Below the pieces are notes generated by a model, which saw nothing but the letters and a program-made list of their open reading frames with translations, was not told where the DNA came from and searched no databases. 64,000 bases of DNA, from contig NZ_JBJYIN010000002.1 in NCBI RefSeq assembly GCF_046237015.1, positions 62,001 through 126,000 on the forward strand, written 5' to 3'. Below, piece by piece: positions 33,652-42,823 of this stretch. Position numbers and translations under genes: made by a program. The DNA comes from JBJYIN01 sp046237015 (GTDB lineage Bacteria > Pseudomonadota > Gammaproteobacteria > Enterobacterales > Enterobacteriaceae). Each line of letters starts with the position of its first letter. Position 1 is the first letter of the stretch.

Positions 33652-33721
33652 GAGAACCCTTGGTGGCTGTGGGCTTCACAAACTGATGGATTTATCATTT
33701 CTTATCACCCCAATGAATGTA

Positions 33722-34000
33722 TTACACCCCAGTGACTTTCTGGAAAATAACCTCTTTTTCTTCAGGGGTCTCAGTGACGACTAGATAGTCAAGTCTGACC
33801 TCGCTTTTAACATCAAGTTTTTCGGCAAGCAGGTTACTGGTTTTTACTGTGACGCCAAAGCATATATCAGGCTGAACTTTATCAACGGCCTCAATAATCG
33901 CATTGGCAAAATCCAGTAATTCTTCTCGTGTCCCAATTAAAAAGGCTTCATCAAAGCCCGTCTGACAGGCAATGATTGGAGACGTTATTGGTTTACTCAT
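33722..34000 (-). CDS. Imm32-like immunity protein
   Basis: A 92-residue protein in which FLIGTREELLDFANAIIEAV (residues 20-39) has the pattern of Imm32-type immunity proteins. The C-terminal beta region includes VRLDYLVVTETPEE. The family match is from memory and tentative. It lies between the DUF2185-like gene and unknown genes of the array. Confidence 0.6.
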   Translation of the reverse strand: MSKPITSPIIACQTGFDEAFLIGTREELLDFANAIIEAVDKVQPDICFGVTVKTSNLLAEKLDVKSEVRLDYLVVTETPEEKEVIFQKVTGV

Positions 34001-34031
34001 TATCTGAGCATTTCCTTGTTCTATTCTGTGT

Positions 34032-34370
34032 TTAGTTCACTTCAAAAGGTGGGGCGGGAATAAAGTCACCTTCTTCATCCCGTTCATAAGTGGCGCCAAT
34101 AGGCGAGTCTAATAACGGAATAATATCCGGATCGTAGTTAGCAATGGTATTCACATCGTAAATAGCATGGTTGCCAGCGTTTTCCATATACTGCGGCGAT
34201 TCAATGCCAGCCATAAAACGCCATCCGCTGTCTTGTGGGTTATGGGGATGATCTCTGTACATATATCCCACTTTATAGCCCTGAACGGTAATCAGTTCTG
34301 TCGCAATACAACCGCCATACCCTTTTACCCGTGGTTTAATGTCTGTTGCCGTCAGAGCAAATTTTTTCAT
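34032..34370 (-). CDS. DUF2185 / Imm33-like immunity protein
   Basis: A 112-residue protein with the clear DUF2185 pattern: GGCIATELITVQGYKVGYMYRD, DSGWRFMAGIESPQYM, YDVNTIANYDPDIIPLL, and a C-terminal YERDEEGDF. The start at 34370 (MKKFALTATDIKP) has TTAGG upstream and matches the usual N-terminus; the frame is open to 34421. DUF2185 proteins are widespread in bacterial immunity arrays. First gene of the array. Confidence 0.78.
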   Translation of the reverse strand: MKKFALTATDIKPRVKGYGGCIATELITVQGYKVGYMYRDHPHNPQDSGWRFMAGIESPQYMENAGNHAIYDVNTIANYDPDIIPLLDSPIGATYERDEEGDFIPAPPFEVN

Positions 34371-34714
34371 CGTTTTACCTAACATCCTGTTCATGAGCTT
34401 ATCAAGAACGTCCGTATACATTATAGGTAGTATGCCTTATCGGAGAAAGTGCGTGAACAGGTTCTAATCGTGGAGTGTCGGTATCAGTGGTAAAAAAGAG
34501 CAACAATGGGGATGAGGCGAATGTATGATTGGTTGCGATGATGTGTTTTTATCATGACCTCAAAAGCTGACTGATCGGTCGCCGTGGGGTTGACGTAGCT
34601 CAGCGTGTTGTCACATTTCTTATGTAACGATGTCGTTTTTCTTATTGATAGGGACTCGGCCTGACAAGCAGATATCCCCAGATATTCCTACCACACGGAT
34701 CATTTCATTACGTC
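34371..34714. other. Intergenic region, no feature recognised
   Basis: About 340 bp between the divergent DUF2185-like and TauE/SafE genes. It must hold both promoters, but neither could be read with confidence. No open frame of note, repeat or strong hairpin was found. Confidence 0.45.
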
Positions 34715-35482
34715 ATGTTAAGCTTAATGGTTTTTAGCGATATGTTGCTGTGCTTGCTTTTGGGAGTTGGGTTAGGCGTTTGTGGGGGAATGCTTGGCAT
34801 TGGCGGTGGGCTGATCGCCATTCCGATATTAGGGATTCTTTTCAATATGGATCAGCATATTGCGCAAGGAACGGCATTGGTGATGATTACGCCTAACGTT
34901 CTGATTGGATTCTTACGCTATCGTCAACGCAATAAAATCGATACACGGATGGCGTTGATAATGTGTGCCTTTGCCTCCTTGTCAGCCTATTTTGCCGCGC
35001 ATTTCGCGTCGTTGCTCGACGTCCATCATCTTCAGCGTGCCTTTGCTCTTTTCCTACTGGTGCTAGCTACCTACTACCTGTGGCAGTGGTATAACAAACA
35101 GCGCAATCAAGCATCGGAAATTGTTTTATCACCCAGATATTTACCGTTGCTGGGAATAGCGAGCGGGGCGATGTCTGGCATTTTTACCGTTGGGGGCGGG
35201 TTGGTGGTCGTTCCGATGTTGGTTACGCTATTTGCTTTTACTCAAACACAAGCGCAGGGAATGGCGTTGATCTTGGTGGTCCCGGGTGCATTGGCGGCGC
35301 TGGTCTCGTATACACAGGCTGGTAATGTCGATTGGCACATCGGCATTCCTTTAGCCGTGGGGGGAATATTCAGCGTTTCCTGGGGTGTTGCCATTGCGCA
35401 TAAATTACCCGCTGCTTACCTGAGAGGCGCATTTTGTCTGGTGCTTGTGGGCGTCGGCATCACAATGTTGGTGCTGAAATAA
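34715..35482 (+). CDS. TauE/SafE family permease
   Basis: A 255-residue inner-membrane protein with about eight hydrophobic spans and the two internal repeats typical of TauE/SafE (GVCGGMLGIGGGLIAIPILG near residue 25; SGIFTVGGGLVVVPMLVTLF near residue 155). Family members move sulfite, sulfoacetate or related anions; the substrate here is unknown. It stands alone between the immunity array and a convergent gene. Confidence 0.9.
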   Translation: MLSLMVFSDMLLCLLLGVGLGVCGGMLGIGGGLIAIPILGILFNMDQHIAQGTALVMITPNVLIGFLRYRQRNKIDTRMALIMCAFASLSAYFAAHFASLLDVHHLQRAFALFLLVLATYYLWQWYNKQRNQASEIVLSPRYLPLLGIASGAMSGIFTVGGGLVVVPMLVTLFAFTQTQAQGMALILVVPGALAALVSYTQAGNVDWHIGIPLAVGGIFSVSWGVAIAHKLPAAYLRGAFCLVLVGVGITMLVLK

Positions 35483-35552
35483 GCCTGCGCCAATGCATCG
35501 ATGGCTTGATGTCCGGGGATATGCATTTGGCGGTAGCGTATCCCTGCTGAAG

Positions 35553-36398
35553 TTATTCAGACATCTTTTTCATATGGCCCATCATGCTATCAACAAAATG
35601 CTCGCCTGCGGCCCATGAACCGGATTGAGGTTTTAATTCACCCAACGGGCCGTCATTGCGGATGTAGCCAATGAGTTCGTCATAGCCTATTGAGACGGTC
35701 ACCCCATTGCAGACACCGGGGGTGATTTCATACTCGCTAAAGATAAAGTGGATTGCACTTGGCGTAATGACGAAACGAGGGATAAAGCTGGCTTTTTCTA
35801 GTTTGTCGGTAAAAAGACCATATTCGCAAACGTCGGTGATTTTATATGCGATAATTTCTTTGATTTCATTCAAAGCATTACGGCGAGCATCGAAAATATC
35901 AAAAAAATCGATAGTGCGTTGATTTTGAGGATCGATATTAATAGAAAATTGTGAATTATTTCCATTCGCTGCTCCCTCGTAATAATAATATTGATCGACA
36001 CGTAAACTGATGATGTTTTTTGATGTCAGCCCGATTTCATAGTCCACTCGATATTCCAATAGATTATCAGTGAGGTAGCTTATGACATTTTCTTTAAGTT
36101 CGTTGTTGATTCTCTTGAGAAAATCATTGGGTAGCAGATAATCGATCGTTGGGTAATTGATTTGAATATCGGCCTCTTTAGCGGCGAGTGTCATGCCGGT
36201 TTGCTTTTTAATATCCGAGGGGGAAAGCGTGACGCTTTTGATGCTAATTTGCTCGGCAAGATACTGCTTGGCGGTAAGCGTTAAATAAGATATTACGCTG
36301 AAGATAAACGGGATTATTGCGATATAAAAACCAATAGCGGTCATCTTGCTGGGGAGACTCCAACCATTCCATTGTTTTTTGCTCGGTATTAATGTCAT
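35553..36398 (-). CDS. Membrane-anchored DUF3298-like protein
   Basis: A 281-residue protein. The start at 36398 (MTLIPSKKQWNGW) has AAAAGGACC upstream; the frame is open 25 codons further. One membrane span lies near residues 22-42 (TAIGFYIAIIPFIFSVISYL), and the rest is predicted outside. The C-terminal part (FIPRFVITPSAIHFIFSEYEITPG...VTVSIGYDEL) resembles the DUF3298 domain found in RsiV-type anti-sigma factors and lysozyme-binding proteins. No sigma factor gene is adjacent, so its role is unknown. Confidence 0.72.
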   Translation of the reverse strand: MTLIPSKKQWNGWSLPSKMTAIGFYIAIIPFIFSVISYLTLTAKQYLAEQISIKSVTLSPSDIKKQTGMTLAAKEADIQINYPTIDYLLPNDFLKRINNELKENVISYLTDNLLEYRVDYEIGLTSKNIISLRVDQYYYYEGAANGNNSQFSINIDPQNQRTIDFFDIFDARRNALNEIKEIIAYKITDVCEYGLFTDKLEKASFIPRFVITPSAIHFIFSEYEITPGVCNGVTVSIGYDELIGYIRNDGPLGELKPQSGSWAAGEHFVDSMMGHMKKMSE

Positions 36399-36832
36399 CG
36401 CAACAGGTCCTTTTGTAAAACGATTTGAATGGCAGATGAGGATAAATATGACATTTGATGTCGATATTTTCATGCGAATAGTAGCGTATAGGCATTTTCA
36501 CTGCATCAGGGTTTTTTGTCATACCCGATGTTTCTGAGTTTATCCTCTTAAGATTAGCTATCTTTACACTTGTCTGTTTGTTAATCGTTTGTGGGATTTT
36601 TCCTAATTAGATATATAAAAATAATTAATGATTTATGTTTTTTGTGCTTCTCTATTTAAATGCACTTTTTATTTGGTTTTTGTGAATGGCTATTCATTTT
36701 GTTTGTTTTATTTACAAGTGGTTATGATTGATTTTTGGTTTTTTTTGCATTTTTACCTCGTTGGGTAATGCCATTATTACAATAGGAAGTATTTAAATAA
36801 ATTTTAGTAAACGAAGTAACGTTCATTATTGA

Positions 36833-36859
36833 TGAAGTTCATTGTTTACATGCCGATAA
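36833..36859 (+). promoter_or_regulatory. Sigma-28 (FliA) promoter of the chemoreceptor gene
   Basis: TGAAGTTC (36833-36840), an 11-bp spacer, then GCCGATAA (36852-36859). The enterobacterial FliA consensus is TAAAGTTT-N11-GCCGATAA, so the -35 matches 6 of 8 and the -10 matches 8 of 8. It reads towards the MCP gene 278 bp downstream, as expected for a late flagellar/chemotaxis gene. Confidence 0.75.
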
Positions 36860-36888
36860 CATGGGTGAACGTCGTTCACCACATGGAC

Positions 36889-37027
36889 ATAGACCCTAAA
36901 TAATTTGAGTTGCAGGACAAAAAAGCAAAGCGTTTTTGAACGCCGCTTGTGGCGACCCGTCAGGGTTAGGCTCAGGTAGGCGCGGAGTATCGCCAATGCA
37001 CATGCAACTTGAGGTATGACGGGTATA
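36889..37027 (-). repeat. MITE-like palindromic repeat, type B (copy 1)
   Basis: About 139 bp in minus orientation. It shares the ends of the type A repeat (CGTCATACCTCAAGTTGCATGTGC; CAAATTATTTAGGGT) but has a different core, including TTCAAAAACGCTTTGCTTT and TTTGTCCTGCAA, shared with the copy at 43411. It lies between the sigma-28 promoter and the chemoreceptor gene. Confidence 0.8.
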
Positions 37028-37136
37028 GACCTACCTACTAGAGACTGACATATAGGTCGGCATTTGAAAGGAAACGCTAATAGCAACCCTGTTTTTGGGG
37101 TTAATTGTCGTACGTTTTATCATCAGGGTTTATATT

Positions 37137-38801
37137 ATGAATGTTATTCGCAATCTAAAAATCAGAACAATGATGGTTCTGATCCTTATTCTGTTTTCTT
37201 TACTGTGGGGGGGCGTATCCGCATTTGCATTGTACTCATTGGGTCAGCTCACTACAGAGTTGGCGCTGACGAATGTACAACAAAGTAATGGCGATATTAT
37301 TAATGGGGCAAATGGACAGTATTATCGAGCAATGAGCGCTCTGGATCGTACCGTACGAGCGAAACAAAAAAATGATGTGGCCGAAGCTGAAATAGAGCTT
37401 CAGGCTGTGACAAAAGAACTGGATTCTTTAAAAGCCGGGTTGGCTCAGTTTAAAGTCATCGATCATGCAAATATTGACCCTTTAACGATTGATGATATTT
37501 ACAATAGTTCCTATCGCCTGTTTAGTGAGGCCATGGTTCCGATGTATGAATCAGTTAAAGCCGATCGGCTTGATGATTTCATGCAGCAATCTACCAAGGT
37601 CTATCGCCCTCTGCGTCAGAATTTCACTGCATCCATCGATAAATACAATGTTGTCATTGCGAAATTGAAAGGTGAAGCACAGGGCAGGATTGATGCCTGG
37701 GTGAGCTGGTGTGAAAGTATTCTGATATTCGCATTGGCAATTGGTCTGATTATCGTGTTGCTTACCGATCGCTATTTGGCCGTGTTTGTTGTGAAACCTC
37801 TTGAGCTGATTAAGCGTCACCTTCAGGTTCTCGCATCGGGGGATTTACATACCCAAATGATTAATATGGGGAAAAACTGCGTTGGGCAACTGATTCCATT
37901 CGTTCAAACAATGCAGGCTAACTGGGTGAAGACCGTATCTGAAATTCGCGGTAGCGCAGAAGAGATTTATCGTGGTTCAGGTGAGATTTCTTCGGGCAAT
38001 ACAGATTTATCTTCCCGCACGGAAGAGCAGGCGTCGGCGCTCGAACAGACCGCAGCCAGCATGGAACAGTTGAGTGCTGTCGTAAAACAGAACGCAGACA
38101 ACGCGAATCAGGCCAGCGTGTTGGCTCAGAATGCCTCTAAAACCGCCAATGAAGGGGGAGAGATTGTTGGTGACGTCATTAAGACGATGGGCAAAATAAC
38201 CAGTAGTTCTCAGAAAATTGGGGACATCATTAATGTGATTAACAGTATTGCTTTCCAGACCAACATCCTGGCATTGAACGCCGCGGTGGAAGCCGCTCGG
38301 GCCGGGGAACAAGGTCGCGGATTTGCGGTTGTCGCAAGCGAAGTCCGTAATCTGGCGCAGCGCAGCGCACAAGCCGCGAAAGAGATTGAAGTGCTGATTG
38401 CTGAATCTGTTAGCAATGTGAAAACGGGCTCCGAGCAGGTATCGTTCGCCGGTGAAGCGATGGAAAATATTGTGAAAGCGGTCGTCAATGTGACCGATAT
38501 CATGGGTGAAATCGCTTCTGCTTCCAATGAGCAGAGTAAAGGGATTACTCAGGTTGGTCAGGCGATGGTTGAGATGGACAGTGTTACTCAGCAGAATGCC
38601 GCGCTGGTTGAGCAATCAACTGCGGCGTCAGCTTCGCTTGAGGAGCAGGCGCGTCGTCTGACTGAAATTGTTTCCATATTTCAACTTGCCGAATCAGCGG
38701 ATAAGTTGCAAGAGAGAACGCCAGCCAAGTCGAAACCCGTGATGCTGCCAACAACATCAAAGAAATTAAGCACTAACCAAACCAATTGGGAAACGTTTTA
38801 A
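37137..38801 (+). CDS. Methyl-accepting chemotaxis protein
   Basis: A 554-residue transmembrane chemoreceptor. The start at 37137 (MNVIRNLKIRT) gives the first membrane span at about residues 11-33; the second is at about 192-212. The periplasmic part between them is a four-helix-bundle type ligand domain. A HAMP region and a long cytoplasmic signalling domain follow, with the hairpin tip IAFQTNILALNAAVEAARAGEQGRGFAVVASEVRNLAQRSA (recognised by its core E-x-A-R-A-G-E-Q-G-R). The C-terminus is NWETF, the CheR/CheB-binding pentapeptide. The ligand is unknown. Confidence 0.96.
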   Translation: MNVIRNLKIRTMMVLILILFSLLWGGVSAFALYSLGQLTTELALTNVQQSNGDIINGANGQYYRAMSALDRTVRAKQKNDVAEAEIELQAVTKELDSLKAGLAQFKVIDHANIDPLTIDDIYNSSYRLFSEAMVPMYESVKADRLDDFMQQSTKVYRPLRQNFTASIDKYNVVIAKLKGEAQGRIDAWVSWCESILIFALAIGLIIVLLTDRYLAVFVVKPLELIKRHLQVLASGDLHTQMINMGKNCVGQLIPFVQTMQANWVKTVSEIRGSAEEIYRGSGEISSGNTDLSSRTEEQASALEQTAASMEQLSAVVKQNADNANQASVLAQNASKTANEGGEIVGDVIKTMGKITSSSQKIGDIINVINSIAFQTNILALNAAVEAARAGEQGRGFAVVASEVRNLAQRSAQAAKEIEVLIAESVSNVKTGSEQVSFAGEAMENIVKAVVNVTDIMGEIASASNEQSKGITQVGQAMVEMDSVTQQNAALVEQSTAASASLEEQARRLTEIVSIFQLAESADKLQERTPAKSKPVMLPTTSKKLSTNQTNWETF

Positions 38802-39157
38802 CGCGAATAGTTGCTTCCCGATGGGAATAAACAACAAGGGTTCTTAGCATGCATGCCAGCCAGGTTATCTGTCTGGCATTTTTTTGCTCGATGGGTGTCA
38901 ATATGACGGCGTTTGAATCAGGTGGACGTGCTTCGCTTGGCATTTGTCGATCTTGCGCAAAAAAATAAAGAAAAAGGACGTGTATCGTTTCAGTTTATTG
39001 CCACCTTCCTTCTGTTTCTGTCGTTGTCTGTGAGACGTGTCATAGCATCTTTTCATCAGATAGAAAATAATGTAGATCCGTTATCAATAGGGGTTTAAGT
39101 GATTTATTACGCTACCGCGGGAGATGACGCCCTTAATAATAGACTGGCTAATGTGAT
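38802..39157. other. Intergenic region upstream of the PocR kinase gene
   Basis: About 355 bp. The first 85 bp carry the MCP terminator. A 61-codon frame at 38913-39098 has no good ribosome binding site or family pattern. The promoter of the two-component operon is presumably in the last 150 bp. Confidence 0.45.
38853..38885 (+). terminator. Rho-independent terminator of the MCP gene
   Basis: ATGCCAG (38853-38859) pairs with CTGGCAT (38873-38879), with further CAG/CTG pairing inside, followed by seven T residues. It lies about 50 bp after the MCP stop. Confidence 0.85.
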
Positions 39158-40387
39158 ATGAACAACAAATACCAACTGCATGAAATCCTTGACGTTAATC
39201 GGCTGCAGACGTTGCAGGACAACTTCAGCAAATCCATGATGATTGCGTTGGTGGTTGTTGATGAGGAAGGGGTCCCCGTTACTAAGCCTAGTGGCTTTTC
39301 TGATTTTTGCGCACGTTCCCGACTTAACCCGACGCTTGCCACCCATTGCTACGAATGTGATAACGCCGGGGGACGAGCGGCGATGGAAGCGTGTAAACCG
39401 GTGGTTTATCGCTGTTATTGTGGTTTTGTTGAGTTTGCTGTGCCGATCATGATCAATAATCATTATTTTGGTGCATTTATCTCTGGTCAGGTGAAGGTTG
39501 AAAGCGAAAAAGAGCAGGCTGTTCCCTATATTTTGAATGAAAATCGGGTATGGCAGGAAAATCCGCTACTGGTGAATATGCATGAAAATATGAAACGCAT
39601 GTCCTATGAGCGTTTTGAATCTACGGCGTATACGCTACTGCATGTGGCTTCTTATCTGGTTGAACAGGCATACAGCAACAATATTCAGCGTGAGTTGCAC
39701 GAAAAAGATCTTGAATTGACGACGGAGCTTCGTAAGCGGGTTGAGATTGAGCGTTCTTTACATGAAGCTGAGTTCAAAGCACTTTCTTATCAGATCAACC
39801 CCCATTTTCTATTTAATGTGCTCAACACTATCGGGCGTCTGGCTTTTTTGGAGAATGCACAGCGGACAGAGAATATGGTGCATGACTTTTCCGATATGAT
39901 GCGTTATTTGTTACGTAAAAGTAATAATGGATTAATTACATTGCGTAATGAAATAGGCTATGTCAATAGCTATATGTCGATTCAGAAAGTACGAATGAGC
40001 GACCGATTTGATTATGTTTTCAGCATTCCAGATAAATATCTGGATGTGATTTGTCCTTTTTTAATCCTGCAACCTTTAGTTGAAAATTTCTTTAACTATG
40101 TCGTCGAGCCCAGAGAGATTAAGAGCCATATCCTGATTAAAGCGACGGATGATGGTCGGGATGTCATTATTGAGGTGACGGATAATGGCGATGGGATATC
40201 AGAACAGGATATTAACGGGATTTTATCCGGCGATGAAAATCGCAAAAAAGGTGGAATAGGTATCAATAATATTAAAAATCGACTCCAGCTATTGTTTGGC
40301 GAAAGCTACGGTTTGGAGATATCAAGTCCACATAAGCCGAATTTGGGAACGACGATCAAGTTGCGTTTCCCGATGCAAGAAGCCTGA
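39158..40387 (+). CDS. PocR-domain sensor histidine kinase
   Basis: A 409-residue soluble histidine kinase. The N-terminal PocR sensory domain (about residues 8-165) carries clustered Cys residues (51, 64, 67, 79, 86, 88; CYECDNAGGRAAM, YRCYCGFVEFAVPI). PocR of Salmonella controls propanediol use. A short coiled coil (170-205) precedes the LytS/YehU-type kinase domain with the phospho-acceptor His216 in INPHFLFNVLN and the ATP-binding motif VTDNGDGIS. It is followed after 21 bp by its response regulator gene and lies upstream of the microcompartment genes, so it probably senses 1,2-propanediol. Confidence 0.92.
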   Translation: MNNKYQLHEILDVNRLQTLQDNFSKSMMIALVVVDEEGVPVTKPSGFSDFCARSRLNPTLATHCYECDNAGGRAAMEACKPVVYRCYCGFVEFAVPIMINNHYFGAFISGQVKVESEKEQAVPYILNENRVWQENPLLVNMHENMKRMSYERFESTAYTLLHVASYLVEQAYSNNIQRELHEKDLELTTELRKRVEIERSLHEAEFKALSYQINPHFLFNVLNTIGRLAFLENAQRTENMVHDFSDMMRYLLRKSNNGLITLRNEIGYVNSYMSIQKVRMSDRFDYVFSIPDKYLDVICPFLILQPLVENFFNYVVEPREIKSHILIKATDDGRDVIIEVTDNGDGISEQDINGILSGDENRKKGGIGINNIKNRLQLLFGESYGLEISSPHKPNLGTTIKLRFPMQEA

Positions 40388-40408
40388 TAATAAAGGGAGA
40401 CATGTGCC

Positions 40409-41452
40409 ATGTATAATGTGGTGATTGTTGAAGATGAACACATCGAATCCGAATCGTTGCGTCGCATTATTTCGGCGCATATAGAGAATGCGAATATTCA
40501 TGAGGCTTCAACGGGACGAAAAGCGATTCAACTCATTGATCAGCTTAATCAAATAGATATGATTTTAGTTGATATTAATATCCCTTTGCCAAACGGTAGA
40601 GAGGTGATTGAGTATTTGCGGCGTACCAATAGTGAAACGAAAGTGATTGTGACTACGGCGAACGACGATTTTGATATCGTTCGTAGTATGCTGAGCTTGA
40701 AAGTGGATGACTATTTACTCAAACCGGTAAAACAAAGCATCCTGACAGACGTTATTAAAAAAACGCTGCATTATGATGCGGATGACAATATTGCAACGCG
40801 TGAACTGAAGCAAAAAGTATTCACATTGATTGACGAAGGTGACTACACTGGGTGGAATGAACTGGTTTTCCAAACGATTGACGGTGCATATTGGGATAAA
40901 TTTGGCGATCGTCGTCAGACGGTTGTCGATTTTTTAGCGTTACTGAATCAGTATCTCGATACGAAAGGCGACAAGTTTTCTGCTTCACAAGCGACGTTAG
41001 CATTATTGATTAAAGATGTTTCCAGCCGTGGTCTGGTTGATTCGTTGTATTATCGTATTTTGCAGAGTGTTTTCGTTTTAAGTGAGGCACTGTTTGAACA
41101 GGCCTTTAAACATGCTGCGCACCTGACGGATTTTATTGATAGAGCGAAGTTTCATATTGAGAAAAACCTGTTTAACAATATTACGTTAGACGATGTTGCT
41201 GAGAAATCATTTGTCAGCGCCTGTTATTTGAGTCGGGCATTTAAAAAGACAATGGGGACAGGATTTTCCACCTATGTGGCTAATCGAAAAATAAAAATTG
41301 CCAAGTCGTTATTACAGTTTAGCGACTTGAAAGTAAATATTATTGCGCTTGAACTGGCTTATCAGGATGCGAACTATTTCTGCCGTATCTTTAAAAAAGA
41401 AACAGGCATGTCTCCTTCTGATTATCGAAAAATTATGTCGGCCAATGCGTGA
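40409..41452 (+). CDS. Response regulator with AraC-type DNA-binding domain
   Basis: A 347-residue YesN-like regulator. The receiver domain has acidic residues near the N-terminus (VEDEH), the phosphorylation site Asp55 (MILVDINIPLP) and the conserved Lys in YLLKPV. A linker of about 110 residues leads to an AraC-type double helix-turn-helix (about 250-345; NITLDDVAEKSFVSACYLSRAFKK and ALELAYQDANYFCRIFKKETGMSPSDYR). It pairs with the PocR kinase and probably activates the microcompartment genes. Confidence 0.93.
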   Translation: MYNVVIVEDEHIESESLRRIISAHIENANIHEASTGRKAIQLIDQLNQIDMILVDINIPLPNGREVIEYLRRTNSETKVIVTTANDDFDIVRSMLSLKVDDYLLKPVKQSILTDVIKKTLHYDADDNIATRELKQKVFTLIDEGDYTGWNELVFQTIDGAYWDKFGDRRQTVVDFLALLNQYLDTKGDKFSASQATLALLIKDVSSRGLVDSLYYRILQSVFVLSEALFEQAFKHAAHLTDFIDRAKFHIEKNLFNNITLDDVAEKSFVSACYLSRAFKKTMGTGFSTYVANRKIKIAKSLLQFSDLKVNIIALELAYQDANYFCRIFKKETGMSPSDYRKIMSANA

Positions 41453-41600
41453 TACCTGCAATCACCAGCCCAATGCTGGATTTTGCTATGACCAGAGGAA
41501 TGAAACAAAATAATCCACAGTGACAACAAGAAAGTTCACTCGCTGGCACGGCCCTGACTTATAAAATAGGGAGAAATTTCAGGCGAGAAACGGTGCAGAC

Positions 41601-42746
41601 GTGGATGATTATCTGTTTACTTCCGAATCGGTAGCCGAAGGGCATCCGGATAAAATGGCCGATCAAATTTCGGATGCCATACTGGATGCTATCCTGGTTC
41701 AGGATCCTTGGGCTAAAGTGGCCTGTGAAAGTCTGGTGAAAACAGGTATTGCGATTGTCGCGGGTGAGATTTCTACGTCAGCGAATGTCGATGTAGAAAA
41801 TATTATTCGGCAAACCATCAAACATATTGGTTACGATCATTCCTCCCTCGGTTATGACGGTAATACCTGTGGTGTTTTGAATCTGATTGGCCGTCAGTCG
41901 CCGGATATTGCGCGTGGCATTCATCATGATTCGCCAGAGCTATTGGGCGCAGGCGATCAGGGCATTACGTTCGGCTATGCAACACGGGAAACGACGGAGC
42001 TCATGCCCGCGCCGTTGGTGTATGCACATCGTCTGATGGAACGCCAGGCATGGCTACGTAAATCCCGCCGTTTACCTTTTCTACTGCCGGACGCTAAAAG
42101 TCAGGTCACGCTACAGTACCATCATCATCAGGTGCAGCGGGTTGATACCGTTGTGGTATCGACTCAGCATCAAGCCGACATCTCTCTCGAAACGTTACGC
42201 GAAGCTGTAATTGAAGAAATCATCAAACCGGTTATTCCTCTGCGCTGGCTCACGCCGGAGACCCGTTTTTTAGTCAATCCGGCAGGTGCGTTTGTGGTTG
42301 GTGGGCCTGTGGGTGACTGTGGTTTGACTGGCCGAAAAATTATTGTCGATACCTACGGTGGTGCGGCACCTCATGGCGGTGGCGCGTTCTCGGGGAAAGA
42401 TCCTTCTAAAGTCGATCGCTCTGCCGCTTATGCCGCTCGCTATGTCGCCAAGAATATTGTGGCGGCGGGGCTAGCCTCGCGTTGTGAAGTTCAATTGGCA
42501 TGGGCTATCGGTGTGGCGCGTCCTGTTGCGGTACGGATTAACACATTTGGTACTGAAACGATACCGGCTGCCAGATTATCACAGCTTGTCGATCAACATT
42601 TCGATCTTAGCGTATATGGCATCATCCAGATGTTGGACTTACTGGTGCCACGTTACCGTACAACAGCCTGCTATGGCCATTTTGGGCGTTCTCTTTTCCC
42701 GTGGGAAAACGTAGATAAAGCACAGCAATTGCGTGCGTCCGTGTAG
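41601..42746 (+). CDS. metK: S-adenosylmethionine synthetase (locus-specific paralogue)
   Basis: Makes SAM from methionine and ATP. It has 381 residues; the start is GTG 41601 (MDDYLFTSESVAEGHPDKMADQ). Family motifs are intact: GHPDK, GAGDQGITFGYA, GGPVGDCGLTGRKIIVDTYGG, and GGGAFSGKDPSKVDRSAAY. The region after residue 300 departs most from housekeeping MetK. Placed between the PocR two-component genes and a shell gene, it is probably a dedicated SAM supply for the radical-SAM activase of the glycyl radical enzyme. The housekeeping metK should lie elsewhere in the genome. Confidence 0.92.
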   Translation: MDDYLFTSESVAEGHPDKMADQISDAILDAILVQDPWAKVACESLVKTGIAIVAGEISTSANVDVENIIRQTIKHIGYDHSSLGYDGNTCGVLNLIGRQSPDIARGIHHDSPELLGAGDQGITFGYATRETTELMPAPLVYAHRLMERQAWLRKSRRLPFLLPDAKSQVTLQYHHHQVQRVDTVVVSTQHQADISLETLREAVIEEIIKPVIPLRWLTPETRFLVNPAGAFVVGGPVGDCGLTGRKIIVDTYGGAAPHGGGAFSGKDPSKVDRSAAYAARYVAKNIVAAGLASRCEVQLAWAIGVARPVAVRINTFGTETIPAARLSQLVDQHFDLSVYGIIQMLDLLVPRYRTTACYGHFGRSLFPWENVDKAQQLRASV

Positions 42747-42823
42747 CTCATTTCCCCAAAAGGAAATGCATTCAAAATAGCGTATTTAAAAACAACGAAT
42801 TCAAAGATAAACAGGAATGAATT

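Larger units (their letters stand above)
36399..37136. other. Long AT-rich intergenic region
   Basis: A 738-bp stretch upstream of the chemoreceptor gene. 36540-36830 is strongly AT-rich with no credible gene. A sigma-28 promoter (36833-36859) and a type B repeat (36889-37027) follow. The reading frames here, including one of 87 codons crossing the repeat, have no protein features. Confidence 0.55.

Noticed and set aside
36826..37086. 87-codon minus-strand frame across the type B repeat
   Set aside because: Most of it is encoded by repeat sequence; no start signal or domain.
38913..39098. 61-codon plus-strand frame before the PocR kinase gene
   Set aside because: No ribosome binding site or recognisable features; kept as intergenic.
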